NCBI GenBank assembly: GCA_016708585.1
Contig: JADJFK010000006.1
Coordinates: 305,007-369,006, forward strand
Source of the DNA: Sulfuritalea sp.
Lineage (GTDB): Bacteria; Pseudomonadota; Gammaproteobacteria; Burkholderiales; Rhodocyclaceae
Direction of reading: 5' to 3'
Length of the DNA: 64,000 bases
Part shown: in pieces, positions 27,837-37,219 of the stretch
Numbering within the stretch: position 1 is the stretch's first letter
Layout: every line of letters starts with the position of its first letter
Notes under the pieces: generated by a model
The model's database searches: none
Told to the model about the DNA's origin: nothing
The model's input: only the letters and a program-made list of their open reading frames with translations
Position numbers and translations under genes: made by a program

Positions 27837-28142
27837 TCAGCCGTCGTCCTGCCCCCAATAGCCAGCTTCACGCTGATGGCGGATCGCAAGAATAAGGACG
27901 GCATCCCGGTCTTCCTCAAAGCTGTAGAGGGCCACATACCCAGTACGCCCTCTGGATATGATCAACTCCCGCAATCCATTTTCGACGGGCCGGCCGATAA
28001 GTGGATGGCGCCTCAGTAGTTCAACTGCTTCCTCAATCAGTCCAACTGTCTCGGCGGCGGCAGACGGATCGGCCTCGATCAGGAAGTCGGTCAGCCTTTC
28101 GAGATCGGCAAAGGCTCTTCCCGAATAGATCAGCTTTGCCAA
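27837..28142 (-). CDS. RelE/ParE-family toxin
   Basis: 101 residues with the ParE/RelE fold: LIYSGRAFADLERLTDFLIE at the start, LRRHPLIGRPVENGLRELII in the middle and YVALYSFEEDRDAVLILAIRHQRE at the end. It overlaps the antitoxin gene by 13 bases, antitoxin first, the usual order. ParE-type toxins poison gyrase and RelE-type toxins cut mRNA; which applies cannot be decided here. Confidence 0.87.
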   Translation of the reverse strand: MAKLIYSGRAFADLERLTDFLIEADPSAAAETVGLIEEAVELLRRHPLIGRPVENGLRELIISRGRTGYVALYSFEEDRDAVLILAIRHQREAGYWGQDDG

Positions 28143-28414
28143 GACTTGGCTTTCGGCTTCGCGGACTTGTTGCCCGATATCCGCGCCTTGAGGTAGGTAT
28201 GCACCTCGCGGGAATCGTAGCCCTTCCCGGTGCTCACCATTTGTTCCCGCGCCGCCAGGGCCTCACCCACGAAACTGGCGCGCAACTCGGCGGCCGTGGC
28301 TGCCTGCTCTATCGCATTGACCATGAACGCATGCGGCGACACTCCTTTCCTTTCGGCAGCCGCAACAGCGCGTTGTTTGAGTTCCTCGGAGAGTTTCAGC
28401 GACGTGGTGGACAT
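28130..28414 (-). CDS. Ribbon-helix-helix antitoxin
   Basis: 94 residues: STTSLKLSEELKQRAVAAAE is a ribbon-helix-helix DNA-binding domain, followed by SPHAFMVNAIEQAATAAELR and a basic tail that would wrap the toxin. Start chosen at ATG 28414; the longer open frame upstream carries no ribosome site and enters a dispersed repeat. It would repress its own promoter and neutralise the ParE/RelE-type toxin. Confidence 0.85.
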   Translation of the reverse strand: MSTTSLKLSEELKQRAVAAAERKGVSPHAFMVNAIEQAATAAELRASFVGEALAAREQMVSTGKGYDSREVHTYLKARISGNKSAKPKAKSWQS

Positions 28415-28505
28415 TGTTCGGTACCTGTTGCCATAAGGTGCCACTAGGGTAACACCGCTATGTCGAGAGGTGCAAACCCGAACTTTGCGGATGGGAGCGC
28501 AGGCC

Positions 28506-28535
28506 AAAAAGTCGGCGCTGGCGATACGGCGCTCC
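28506..28535 (-). repeat. Dispersed GC palindrome copy
   Basis: AAAAAGTCGGCGCTGGCGA followed by TACGGCGCTCC. This copy lies upstream of the antitoxin gene and of the marR gene, where a terminator role makes little sense, which argues that the element is a mobile REP-like repeat. Confidence 0.6.
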
Positions 28536-28603
28536 CGGCCCGCCTTCGGGTGCGGCCATCCCCTGAAAACCCGCCGGCACGGTTTTGCTGGAAACCCCAT
28601 TAT

Positions 28604-28633
28604 TTGACTCGGGGTATTTGGCGCGGCCATAAT
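28604..28633 (+). promoter_or_regulatory. Sigma-70-type promoter of the marR gene
   Basis: TTGACT, 18 bases, CATAAT, about 55 bases upstream of the marR start codon. Confidence 0.5.
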
Positions 28634-28687
28634 CCGCCTGCGAATTCAGCGCGTTCGCATACCTCCCCGAACCGACCAGGCCACGCC

Positions 28688-29152
28688 ATGCCCGCCACCT
28701 CCGCCGCCAGAAAGAAATCCGCCACCAATTACGGCATGCTGCCCGAGCTTGTCGGCTACCAGTTGCGCATGGCCCAGATTGCCCTGTTCCGCGACTTCGC
28801 CCAGGGCCCCGGCGGCGAAGACGTGACGCCCGGCCTGTTCGGCGTGCTGGTCATCATCGAGGCCAACCCCGACCTCAAGCAAAGCGAACTGGCCCGCGCC
28901 ACGCAACTCGACCGCTCGACGGTGGTCACCGTGATCGACAACCTGGAACGGCGCGGCCTGGTCGAACGCCGGGTCGCCCTGCATGACCGCCGCTCCAACG
29001 CGATCCGCCTGACCGCCGCCGGCACCGCGCTGCTGCGCAAGCTGAAGCGCCAGGTCAGCCAGCACGAAAAGCGCCTGCTGGAAAACTTCAGCGAGGCCGA
29101 GCGCGCCAGCTTCATCGCGCTGCTGCGAAAAGTCTTCCCCCAGCATCGCTGA
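28688..29152 (+). CDS. MarR-family transcriptional regulator
   Basis: 154 residues with the winged helix of MarR proteins: LKQSELARATQLDRSTVVTV as the helix-turn-helix, NLERRGLVERRVALHDRRSN as the wing. Start at ATG 28688; the open frame extends further but only this start gives the family's normal length. It stands 115 bases upstream of the aldehyde oxidoreductase gene in the same direction and may regulate it in response to an aromatic ligand; BadR/HbaR-type MarR regulators act that way in related pathways. Confidence 0.85.
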   Translation: MPATSAARKKSATNYGMLPELVGYQLRMAQIALFRDFAQGPGGEDVTPGLFGVLVIIEANPDLKQSELARATQLDRSTVVTVIDNLERRGLVERRVALHDRRSNAIRLTAAGTALLRKLKRQVSQHEKRLLENFSEAERASFIALLRKVFPQHR

Positions 29153-29196
29153 ATCCCGATTACGGCCTCCTGGCCATGGATCTGCTGCGCGCAATA

Positions 29197-29224
29197 TTGA
29201 TGGACTTCCAATCATTTATATAGT
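29197..29224 (+). promoter_or_regulatory. Promoter of the aldehyde oxidoreductase gene with overlapping palindrome
   Basis: TTGATG, 16 bases, TATAGT. An imperfect palindrome, ATTGATGG-ACTT-CCAATCAT (29196-29215), covers the -35 and spacer and is a plausible operator for the MarR protein encoded directly upstream. Confidence 0.5.
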
Positions 29225-29267
29225 AGACTAATCGCCATTGCCGGAGTGCGGCCATGGAGAGCGAACG

Positions 29268-31593
29268 ATGAGCGTCAGGACCAAGATCGAGCAGTTGTGC
29301 GCGCGCATGCACGATGCGCCGCAGTACCCGACCCAGGGCGCGGTGCTGTTCGTCGACCTCGAACGCCGCGAAACGCGGAGCAAGTACCTCCCGACCGAAA
29401 TCATGCGCACCTTCCTCGGCGGCCGCGGCGCCAACATGGTGCTGCTCTACAACCTGCTCGACGAGAACAAGGACGCGCTCGATCCCGAGGTGCCGCTGAT
29501 CTTCGGCGCCGGCACGCTGACCGGCAACATGCCCTCGGCCACGCGCGGCAACTTCACCAGCCGTTCGCCCGACAGCTACGCCTTCCTCGATTCCAGCGCC
29601 GGCGATTATTTTCCCGCCTTCACCAAACGCCTCGGCTACGACCATATCGTGCTCTACGGCCTGGCCGCGCAATGGACGCTGCTGAAGATCTCGCACGACG
29701 CGATCGAATTCCTCGACGCGACGCCCTATGTCGGCCTCGACAACCTGGATACCGCCGCCGCCATCGAGCGCGACTTCCACTGCACCGAACGCAAGGACAT
29801 GGCGCTGGCGCGCATCACCACGGCCGGCGAGAACCAGGTGCTGTGCAGCGGCATCATGGGCGGCATCAAGTCGATCTGGGCGCGCGGCGGCGGCGGCGCC
29901 AAGATGGGTTCGCTGAAGCTCAAGGCCATCATGATCCAGGGCAAGCCGGCCGAGGCGCCCATGGCGAAGGAACTCAAGGCCCACAACAAGATCATCGGCA
30001 AGGAAGATCACCTCGACCTCGGTGATCAAGAACGCCCTGAAGCAGGTCGGCACGCCCTTCCTCTACAAGCCGTCGCGCGTGCTGGGCGCCCTGGGCACCC
30101 TGAACAACCAGACCACCGCCTGGCACGAATCGCTCGATGCCGACAATTTCGACCCCTACCGGCCGGCCATGGACGGCTGCTTCAAGTGCCCGGTGCAGTG
30201 CCGCAACCAGAACGACATGACGCCGGAGGGCAAGGGCGGCTGGGGTTCGGCCGCGCTGATGGGGCTCAAGGGCAACGCCAGCTACGACAAGGCCCAGGCC
30301 GACATCGACCACCACAAGCGGCGCACCTACAAGGGCATCAAGGGCGACGGAAAGTTCGACAAGTACGACAAGGGCGACGGCCCCGAGTACGTCACGGTCG
30401 GCAAGTTCGGCCCGATGATCGGCCTGCGCGAAGCGGAACAGGTGCTGCGCCTGAACAACATCCTCAACGACCTCGGCCTCGACTCGGCCTCGACCGGCAG
30501 CGCGATTTCCTGGGCCATGGAACTCTGGCAGCGCGGCATCATCGACGCCAGCCATACCGGCGGCCTCGACCTCTCCTGGGGCAATTACGAGACCATCGAA
30601 AAGCTGCTGTTCATGACCGCGAAGCGCGAAGGTTTCGGCGATACCATCGCCGATTCGGCGCGCGCCGTGGACAAGGGCAAATACCCGCAGGAGGCGCTCG
30701 AATACCGCATGGCGGTCAAGGGCCTGTTCCAGTCCGACCCGCACGACGCGCGCATCCTCAAGGCCTTCGCCCTCGGCCTCTCGGTCGCCACGCGCGGCAT
30801 GGACCACCTGCGCAACCGCGTCACGCTGGAAATCAACGCCCGCGTCAACGACGACGCGCCGTTCAAGGCCCAGCTCTACGGCGGCACCGTGGCGCCGCAG
30901 CCGAACAGCTACGAGGGCAAGGAAATCGCCGTGCGCCGCTGCGAGAACACCTTCGCCGTCGGCGACTCGGTCGGCATGTGCCGCTTCAACACCAAGCTGT
31001 TCAACTCGCCGACCCTGCCCGACTGCGGCGATTTCGCCACCCAGCTCGCCACCATGATCGGCCAGCCGGTGAGCGCCGAAGAACTCGACGAGGTCGGGCG
31101 CAACATCACCGGCCTCGAACACATGCTGAATTTCCGCCTCGGCCTGCGCGCCAAGGACGACACCCTGCCCGCGCGCTGGTTCGACGAAGCCATCGACAAC
31201 GGCCCGTTCAAGGGCGAGAAGATCGACCGCCGCGAGTTCGAGGCCATGAAGGCGCGCTTCTACGCGCTGACCGGCCTCAACAGCGAAGGCGTGCCGAACG
31301 CCGAATGGCACCAGAAACTGGCGCTGGCCGCGACCGGCTTCGCCGTGCGCGTCGAGTTGCCCAAGCCGCTGCCCGGCGCGCCCGACAAGGCCATCGTCAT
31401 CGACGAGGCGGTAAGCAGCGTCAGCGAACTGCGCAGCGCCCTGCGCCGCCACCTGCCGGGAGCGCACGCGGCGCTCGACGATCCGACCTGGAACGTCACG
31501 GTCAATGGCGAAATGGTGCTCTCCGGTGAACGCGGCCGGGCGCTGCGCAGCGGTGACCGCGTAAGCCTGGTGCCGATCATCGCCGGCGGCTGA
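29268..31593 (+). CDS. aor: Aldehyde:ferredoxin oxidoreductase with C-terminal MoaD-like domain, apparent frameshift
   Basis: AOR family, about 775 residues after correcting one extra G at 30002-30003 (IIGK then KITSTSVIKNA). N-terminal domain FLGGRGANMVLLYNLL with metallopterin loops; the [4Fe-4S] ligands are CFKCPVQC and the distal cysteine in DSVGMCRFN. It would oxidise aldehydes to acids (or reduce acids) at a tungsten or molybdenum bis-pterin. After the normal AOR end the chain continues about 85 residues with KAIVIDEAVSSVSELRSAL...RSGDRVSLVPIIAGG, a MoaD/ThiS-type ubiquitin fold ending in GG. GGAG is well placed before ATG 29268. Confidence 0.85.
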
Positions 31594-31711
31594 GGCGCGG
31601 CGTTCCACCGCCGGGCGGCGCCGCAAGGCGGCGTCGCATTCCATTCGTTTGGGCTATGATGGCCGTGCTGAAGACACAAATCAGCGCATAACCCATATAC
31701 CGGAGGTGACC

Positions 31712-31939
31712 ATGGCAAAGAAAGCGAAGAACGACAACCCCGTTTACAAGATCGTCGAAGTCGTAGGCTCCAGCTCGACATCGTTTGAGGATGCAGCCCG
31801 CTCGGCGGTCGAGGCGGCGGCCAAGACCCTGCGCGACCTGCGCGTCGCCGAGATCACCAAGTTCGACATGAAAATCGACAACGGCAAGGTGGTCGCCTAT
31901 CGCGCCCGCGTCTCGATGTCCTTCAAGTACGAAGACTGA
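31712..31939 (+). CDS. Dodecin family flavin-binding protein
   Basis: 75 residues, the normal dodecin length: YKIVEVVGSSSTSFEDAARS and VAEITKFDMKIDNGKVVAYR, then RVSMSFKYED. Dodecins assemble as 12-mers and store or buffer flavin. Start at ATG 31712 with an excellent ribosome site, GGAGGTGAC. A monocistronic gene with its own terminator. Confidence 0.93.
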   Translation: MAKKAKNDNPVYKIVEVVGSSSTSFEDAARSAVEAAAKTLRDLRVAEITKFDMKIDNGKVVAYRARVSMSFKYED

Positions 31940-31968
31940 CAAAGCACGGACACAATCCTGATTGCGCC

Positions 31969-31992
31969 AACGGGGACCACGGTCCCCGTTTT
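31969..31992 (+). terminator. Intrinsic terminator of the dodecin gene
   Basis: AACGGGGACC-AC-GGTCCCCGTT followed by TT and a further T-rich stretch: a 10-bp perfect stem 30 bases after the dodecin stop. Confidence 0.8.
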
Positions 31993-32043
31993 CGTTGGAT
32001 CGCCGCGAACCCGCGCGGGATTGTCCGTCACCTGCCGCGGATT

Positions 32044-35000
32044 TCAGCCCAGCGGCTGGAACAGCACGTCCAGGTCGCCGGCGGTCAGCAGGTGGCCGCC
32101 GCCCTCGCCGCCCGCCCCGCCCTGCTTCAGCAACTGGTCGGCCAGGCCGCGCTTGCGGCCCTGCAGGGCGAGGATTTTTTCCTCCACCGTGCCCTGGGTC
32201 ATCAGCTTGTAGACGAATACCGGCTTGTCCTGGCCGATGCGGTGGGCGCGCGCCGTGGCCTGCTCTTCCACCGCCGGGTTCCACCACGGGTCGTAATGGA
32301 TCACCGTATCGGCGGCGGTCAGGTTGAGGCCCGTGCCGCCCGCCTTGAGGCTGATCAGGAACAGCGGCACGCGGCCTTCCTGGAAGTCGCTGATCGGCGT
32401 TTCGCGATCGCGGGTCTGGCCGGTGAGTTTCGAATACAGGATGCCGCGCTTTTCGAGCTCGGGCTCGATCAGCCCCAGCATCGAGGTGAATTGCGAGAAC
32501 AGCAGCACCTTGCGGCCTTCGTCGAGCAATTCCACGAGCATTTCCATCAACGTGTCCAGCTTGGCCGAATGGGCGTGGCCCTTTTTCACCAGCGCTTCGG
32601 CCGCCGGCAGCTTGACCAGGCGCGGATCGCAGCAGATCTGCCTGAGTTTCAGCAGCGCATCGAAAATCATGATCTGGCTGCGGCCGATGCCCTGCTCGGT
32701 CAGCGCCCGGCGCAACTTGCGGTCGAAGGCCACGCGCAGGGATTCATAGAGGTCGCGCTGGCCGCCCTCGATCTCGACCCAGCGCACCATCTCGGTACGC
32801 GGCGGCAGGTCCTTCAGCACCTGCTCCTTGGTCCGCCGCAGCAGGAAGGGCCGTACCCGCTCCGCGAGGCGCGCGCGCATTTCCTCGTCGCCCAGCTTTT
32901 CGATCGGCGTGCGGAACACCTGGGTGAAGCGTTTGGCATTGCCGAGCAGGCCCGGCATCAGGAAGTCGAATTGCGCCCAGAGTTCGCCGAGGTGGTTTTC
33001 CAGCGGCGTTCCGGTGAGCGACAGGCGATGGCGCGCGCGCAGGGAGCGCGCCACCTGGTGCGATTGCGCCTTGGGGTTCTTGATGAACTGGGCCTCGTCC
33101 ATCACCAGCAGGTGCCAGTCCTGCGCCAGCAGGGTTTCGCGGTCGCGTACCAGCAGCGGGTAGGTGGTCAGCACCAGGTCGGCCGCGGCGATCTCGCCGA
33201 AGCGTTCGGCGCGGTCCTTGCCGTGCAGGATCAGGACGTTCAGCTCGGGCGTGAACTGCGCGGCTTCGTCGCGCCAGTTGGCCATCAGGCTGGTGGTGGC
33301 CACCACCAGGCTGGGCCGGTCGGCACGGCCCGAGGTCTTTTCCAGGTGCAGGTGGGCCAGGGTCTGCACGGTCTTGCCCAGCCCCATGTCGTCGGCGAGG
33401 ATGCCGGCCAGGCCGTATTTGCGCAGGAACTGCAGCCAGTCGAGGCCGATCTGCTGGTAGGGACGCAGCGTGGCCGCGAAGCCAGGCGCCGGCGCGTGGT
33501 GCGTCAGGCCGGAAAAATCGTTGAGGCGGCGCCCCAGGGCGCGCAGTTCTTCGCCGCCCGTCCATTGCGCCGGCTGCTGCTCCAGCCCGGCGAGGACCAC
33601 GGCATTGTGGCGCGACAGGCGCGGCCGGTCCTCGTCGAGGAACTCCAGCAAAGGCAGCAGCCAGGCCTTGAGTCGACCCGCCGGCACCGGCAGGATGCGC
33701 CGCGCGTCCAGCGCCACGGGAAATGTCTGGCTGTCTGCGAGGCCGCGCACTACGCCCAGCAGGTCGGGCTCCTCGCGCAGCAGGCGCAGCAGCGGCGGCA
33801 CCAGGCTGATGCGCTCGCCGGCGACCGTCACGCCCAGGTCCAGATCGAACCAGTCGCTGCCGACCGACTCATCGACCGCGACGAACCAGTCTTCCGCCTG
33901 GGCAACGCAATACGGGAAATCATCGGCAAAAACCACGGGGATGCCCTGGCGCTCCAGCTCAGGCACGCCTTCGCTGAGGAAGGCCAGCCAGCCGACGGCG
34001 TCATTGCGCAAGGGCATCAGGCCATCTTCCGTGCCCTCCAGCCGCTGGCAGTTGGCCAGGCTGCGCTGCCAGCCGTCGAGCCCGGCGGCGCGCACCTGCC
34101 GCCATGCCTCGCCCTCGGCCGCCAGGTCGCGTTGCAGCGTCCGCCACTCGCCCTCCAGCCGTTGCCGCATCAGCGACGGCGGCTGCTCGACGCCGACGAC
34201 GGTGAGACCCTGCGGGTAATCGAAGTAGAGTACCGCGAGCGCCAGGTCGTCGTGCTGGCGGCTCATGGCCAGGTGGCGGAAACGACCCCGCGTCAGCACC
34301 AGGCGCGCGGCCGGCTTGCCGGCCGCCATTGCCTGCGGTGCATCCGGCAGGGGCAGCGCGACCTGCCGCTCTTGCGCCAGTTGCATCAGGCGCTCGCGCA
34401 CCAGCGGCGCGTCGGCTTCGTTCAGCGGCGGCGCCGTCATCATCTGCTGCAACAAGCGGGCGGAGAGGTCGGACTGCAATTCGCCGACCATTCCGGCCGC
34501 CGTATCCAGATAGAAGGGCGGCCAGGTCGGAATCATCTGCAGGGCCGGCGGCAGGTCGAACGCCAACTGTTGCAGGCCGGCCAGGTTGTGCGCCCACAAC
34601 AGCTTGAGCGGCCGTGGCGCACCGGATTCGAGCGGCAGTTCGACCAGGCTGTCGAGGTACAGCCTGCCCGTGCGCAGTGCCAGCCGCAATAGCAAGGCGC
34701 CGGTCTCGCCGGTGAGGTCGACGGCTTCGTTGTAGAAATAGCCGCCGCCGGCCTGCAAGGCGAGAAACAGGCGCAAGGGCGGGATGTCCTCGTCGAGGAT
34801 GAAGTCGCGACTGCGCGTGCTGCCCAGGTCGTAGGGCTGGGGCCGATACACGGCCGGCTTGCCGGCGCCGCCCTTCTTCAGCGGCCGGCTCTTGCCCAGG
34901 GTGAGGCTGGGCGGGCTGCCCGGCCGCAACAGATAGACCACGCGCGCCCCGGAAGCCTTTGCCGGCGCCGTCCGCACCGGCGCTTGGTCGAGGGCGTCCA

Positions 35001-35403
35001 GCCAGTCCAGCGTCGCCGGGCTGGGTTCGGGATAGCCGGCATCATCCCGCGCCGAGGCGTTTCCGTTTCCGCCAAAGCGGCCGATATCGGTGGTCTCCCC
35101 CAGGTTCAACAGCGTCGCGACGACGTGCTTGCAGTTTTCCCGCATCGGGCACATGCAGGAATTGTCGACGTCGACGATTGCACCGCCCGGGTCCAGTTCC
35201 AGCCACAGATCGACCTCATAGGGATGCTTGCGCGTGCCCTGCACCTCGGCTTCGACGTGGATTTCGCCGGTCGCCCGCTCGACGTGCCTGACCCGCACGC
35301 GACCCTCCCCGGCGTAGGCGCGGCCGCGCTGCAGGGTCGCGCCGTCGAAGCGGCCGGCGAATTCGGCCAGCGTGTCGCTGTTCAAAAAGGAGTTGGCGGG
35401 CAT
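32044..35403 (-). CDS. SNF2-family helicase with SWIM zinc finger
   Basis: 1119 residues from ATG 35403 (an upstream start at 35442 adds 13). An N-terminal SWIM finger, CMCPMRENCKH, is at about residue 80. The C-terminal half is a SNF2 ATPase: LADDMGLGKTVQTLAHLHLE (Walker A), VMDEAQFIKN (Walker B), SLTGTPLENHLGELW, and motifs V-VI in LISLKAGGTGLNLTAADTVI and ATARAHRIGQ. Bacterial HepA/RapA-like SWIM-SNF2 proteins translocate on DNA; the exact role is unknown. Transcribed alone, convergent with dodecin. Confidence 0.9.
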   Translation of the reverse strand: MPANSFLNSDTLAEFAGRFDGATLQRGRAYAGEGRVRVRHVERATGEIHVEAEVQGTRKHPYEVDLWLELDPGGAIVDVDNSCMCPMRENCKHVVATLLNLGETTDIGRFGGNGNASARDDAGYPEPSPATLDWLDALDQAPVRTAPAKASGARVVYLLRPGSPPSLTLGKSRPLKKGGAGKPAVYRPQPYDLGSTRSRDFILDEDIPPLRLFLALQAGGGYFYNEAVDLTGETGALLLRLALRTGRLYLDSLVELPLESGAPRPLKLLWAHNLAGLQQLAFDLPPALQMIPTWPPFYLDTAAGMVGELQSDLSARLLQQMMTAPPLNEADAPLVRERLMQLAQERQVALPLPDAPQAMAAGKPAARLVLTRGRFRHLAMSRQHDDLALAVLYFDYPQGLTVVGVEQPPSLMRQRLEGEWRTLQRDLAAEGEAWRQVRAAGLDGWQRSLANCQRLEGTEDGLMPLRNDAVGWLAFLSEGVPELERQGIPVVFADDFPYCVAQAEDWFVAVDESVGSDWFDLDLGVTVAGERISLVPPLLRLLREEPDLLGVVRGLADSQTFPVALDARRILPVPAGRLKAWLLPLLEFLDEDRPRLSRHNAVVLAGLEQQPAQWTGGEELRALGRRLNDFSGLTHHAPAPGFAATLRPYQQIGLDWLQFLRKYGLAGILADDMGLGKTVQTLAHLHLEKTSGRADRPSLVVATTSLMANWRDEAAQFTPELNVLILHGKDRAERFGEIAAADLVLTTYPLLVRDRETLLAQDWHLLVMDEAQFIKNPKAQSHQVARSLRARHRLSLTGTPLENHLGELWAQFDFLMPGLLGNAKRFTQVFRTPIEKLGDEEMRARLAERVRPFLLRRTKEQVLKDLPPRTEMVRWVEIEGGQRDLYESLRVAFDRKLRRALTEQGIGRSQIMIFDALLKLRQICCDPRLVKLPAAEALVKKGHAHSAKLDTLMEMLVELLDEGRKVLLFSQFTSMLGLIEPELEKRGILYSKLTGQTRDRETPISDFQEGRVPLFLISLKAGGTGLNLTAADTVIHYDPWWNPAVEEQATARAHRIGQDKPVFVYKLMTQGTVEEKILALQGRKRGLADQLLKQGGAGGEGGGHLLTAGDLDVLFQPLG

Positions 35404-35740
35404 GCAAAACCACTGGGTAACGGGGGTCGACGACCTTAGCACATACGGCCGCGCGCCGGTCTTTTCATTGGCGGCGGTTTTGCCGTTTGCGGTACTTGCA
35501 GGCTTTTCGGTCGGGTGAATTGCCGTAGCGCCAGCGCCGACTTTTGATCATGACCAAACCTCGAACCATCCGGTTAGCTGCCGCCGTCCGGCGCTTAGTG
35601 GCTAATCAGACCAAACCAGCGAATGGAATTACCCTGCTGATTAATATGCGTTTTTATTTCATGCATGGCAGGCATGGATATTGTATGAAGAATTTATTAG
35701 ACTTCCTACCGCATCTGCTTATCGCCAAAGGTCACCCCCC
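35404..35740. other. Intergenic region upstream of the nickel permease
   Basis: Holds a dispersed-repeat copy (35521-35545) and then an AT-rich promoter-like stretch. An inverted repeat TTCATGC (35658-35664)...GTATGAA (35683-35689) resembles NikR half-sites (GTATGA) but in the opposite arrangement to the E. coli operator, so it is only a weak candidate for nickel control. No gene recognised. Confidence 0.4.
35521..35545 (+). repeat. Dispersed GC palindrome copy
   Basis: GCCGTAGCG followed by CCAGCGCCGACTTTTG, in rightward orientation, between two divergent genes where no transcript ends. Confidence 0.6.
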
Positions 35741-36562
35741 ATGGAATTGCCCAACGAGTGGATTGCCCTGCTTGCCCTGGTGTTTGTCCTCGGCGCCAAA
35801 CACGGGCTCGACGCGGACCATCTCGCCACCATCGACGGCCTGACCCGCCATAACCTGCGCATCGCCCCGTCCCGCGCACGCTGGTGCGGCTCGCTGTTCT
35901 CGCTGGGACATGGCGCGATTGTCATGCTGATCGCACTGGCGGTCGGCGTGGCCGCCGGGCAGTGGCAGGTTCCGGCATGGATGGAAGACCTTGGCACCTG
36001 GATTTCGATCGGCTTCCTCACCCTGCTCGGCGCCCTCAACCTGCGCGCGGTCCTGACGGCGCCGGCCGGCGAGATGGTGGCGACGGTAGGCCTCAAGGCC
36101 GGCCTGTTGCGCCGCCTGCAGGCCACGTCGCATCCGCTGGCGATCGCCGCCGTGGGTGCCCTGTTCGCCCTTTCCTTCGACACCCTGACCCAGGCCGCGC
36201 TGTTCGCCGTTACCGCCACGCAGCATGGTGGGGTGGCCCACACCCTGGCGCTGGGGGCGGCTTTTACCGTCGGCATGCTGCTGGCCGACGGCGCCAACGG
36301 CCTCTGGATCGCCGGCCTGCTGCGCCGCGCCGACCACCGCGCGCGCATCGCCTCGCGCGTCATGGGCCTGATGGTCGCGGCGATCAGCCTGGCCGTCGCC
36401 GGCTTCGGCCTCGCCCGCTGGCTGCGCACCGACGTTTCGCAATGGTACGAAGGCAAGGAGTTGCTGGTGGGCATCGGCGTCATCGTCGTGCTGACGGCGA
36501 GCTTCATCGTCGGCAACTGGCTGGCACGCAGCGAGCGACTGGCCGGCGCGACCGCCGACTGA
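35741..36562 (+). CDS. Nickel/cobalt permease (NicO/HoxN/NixA family)
   Basis: 273 residues, about 7-8 membrane helices. The nickel signature HGLDADHLATIDGLTRH (H-x4-D-H) is in the second helix, with SLGHGAIVML and LSFDTLTQAALF as the other conserved motifs of HoxN/NixA transporters. High-affinity nickel uptake fits the [NiFe] hydrogenase genes downstream. Start chosen at ATG 35741 (MELPNEWIAL), which places the first helix directly after the N-terminus. Confidence 0.88.
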   Translation: MELPNEWIALLALVFVLGAKHGLDADHLATIDGLTRHNLRIAPSRARWCGSLFSLGHGAIVMLIALAVGVAAGQWQVPAWMEDLGTWISIGFLTLLGALNLRAVLTAPAGEMVATVGLKAGLLRRLQATSHPLAIAAVGALFALSFDTLTQAALFAVTATQHGGVAHTLALGAAFTVGMLLADGANGLWIAGLLRRADHRARIASRVMGLMVAAISLAVAGFGLARWLRTDVSQWYEGKELLVGIGVIVVLTASFIVGNWLARSERLAGATAD

Positions 36563-36573
36563 GCCAGCTCCGC

Positions 36574-37219
36574 CTAATCGAGTTCCTTCAGGCCCGCAGG
36601 CGTTCGCAGATAGGCGACCAGTTGCGCCGGTTCGCCGGCAGCGCAGCGATGCACATCGAGCCGAGCGCCGATACCAAGGCTGTCCAGCGCAGTCTTGATG
36701 CGTAAAGGCTGCGGATGGAAACCCTCCAGCTTCATCAGCCGGCAGCCGGCATCGGGCAATCGTTCGGCCGGATGGAAGGGTACATCCCATTGGATCAGCG
36801 TCGGCACCAGACCGTCGCCCGGCAGGTGAGCCGTCGGGCGGCACCGTGATGCGCCAGCGGTAGTCGCCGCGCTCCATGGGCAGGATCTCTCCCGGTGGTT
36901 CCGCGCTGCGCGCCGCATCGGCCTCGATGTCGCCGCTGCGCGCCACCCAGTGGATCAGGCGCGGGCGATCAGCCGGCAAGTCCGCCCGATCGAGCCCGAA
37001 CCAGCGCGGCCGGCCCGGCGCAACGGTATCGGGATCGATCGCGATCAGTTCGAGGTAGAAGTTGTCGCCCAGCCCGAGCAGGCGGTTATGGGTGCCCATG
37101 CGCGCGTGCTTGCCGCCTTGGGCGAGCTTGACGCCCAGCAGCGATTCCAGCCAGGCGGCACCGGCATCGAGGTCGCGCGCGGCGAGGACCAGGTGATCGG
37201 GTTCGACCACCGCTGACAT
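36574..37219 (-). CDS. Glyoxalase-like (VOC superfamily) protein, apparent frameshift
   Basis: The N-terminal two thirds (PDHLVLAARDLDAGAAWLES, GTHNRLLGLGDNFYLELIAI) are a glyoxalase-like domain. The frame breaks near 36826-36832 after ITVPPDG; the continuation HLPGDGLVPTLIQWD to the end at 36574 is in another frame, and one extra base (T on the coding strand) accounts for it. Restored length is about 214 residues. The ATG overlaps the nikR stop (TGATG). The substrate is unknown; the genes around it deal with nickel. Confidence 0.78.

Noticed and set aside
32092..34692. 866-codon frame on the + strand inside the SNF2 gene
   Set aside because: Antisense shadow; no domain, while the minus frame carries all SNF2 motifs.
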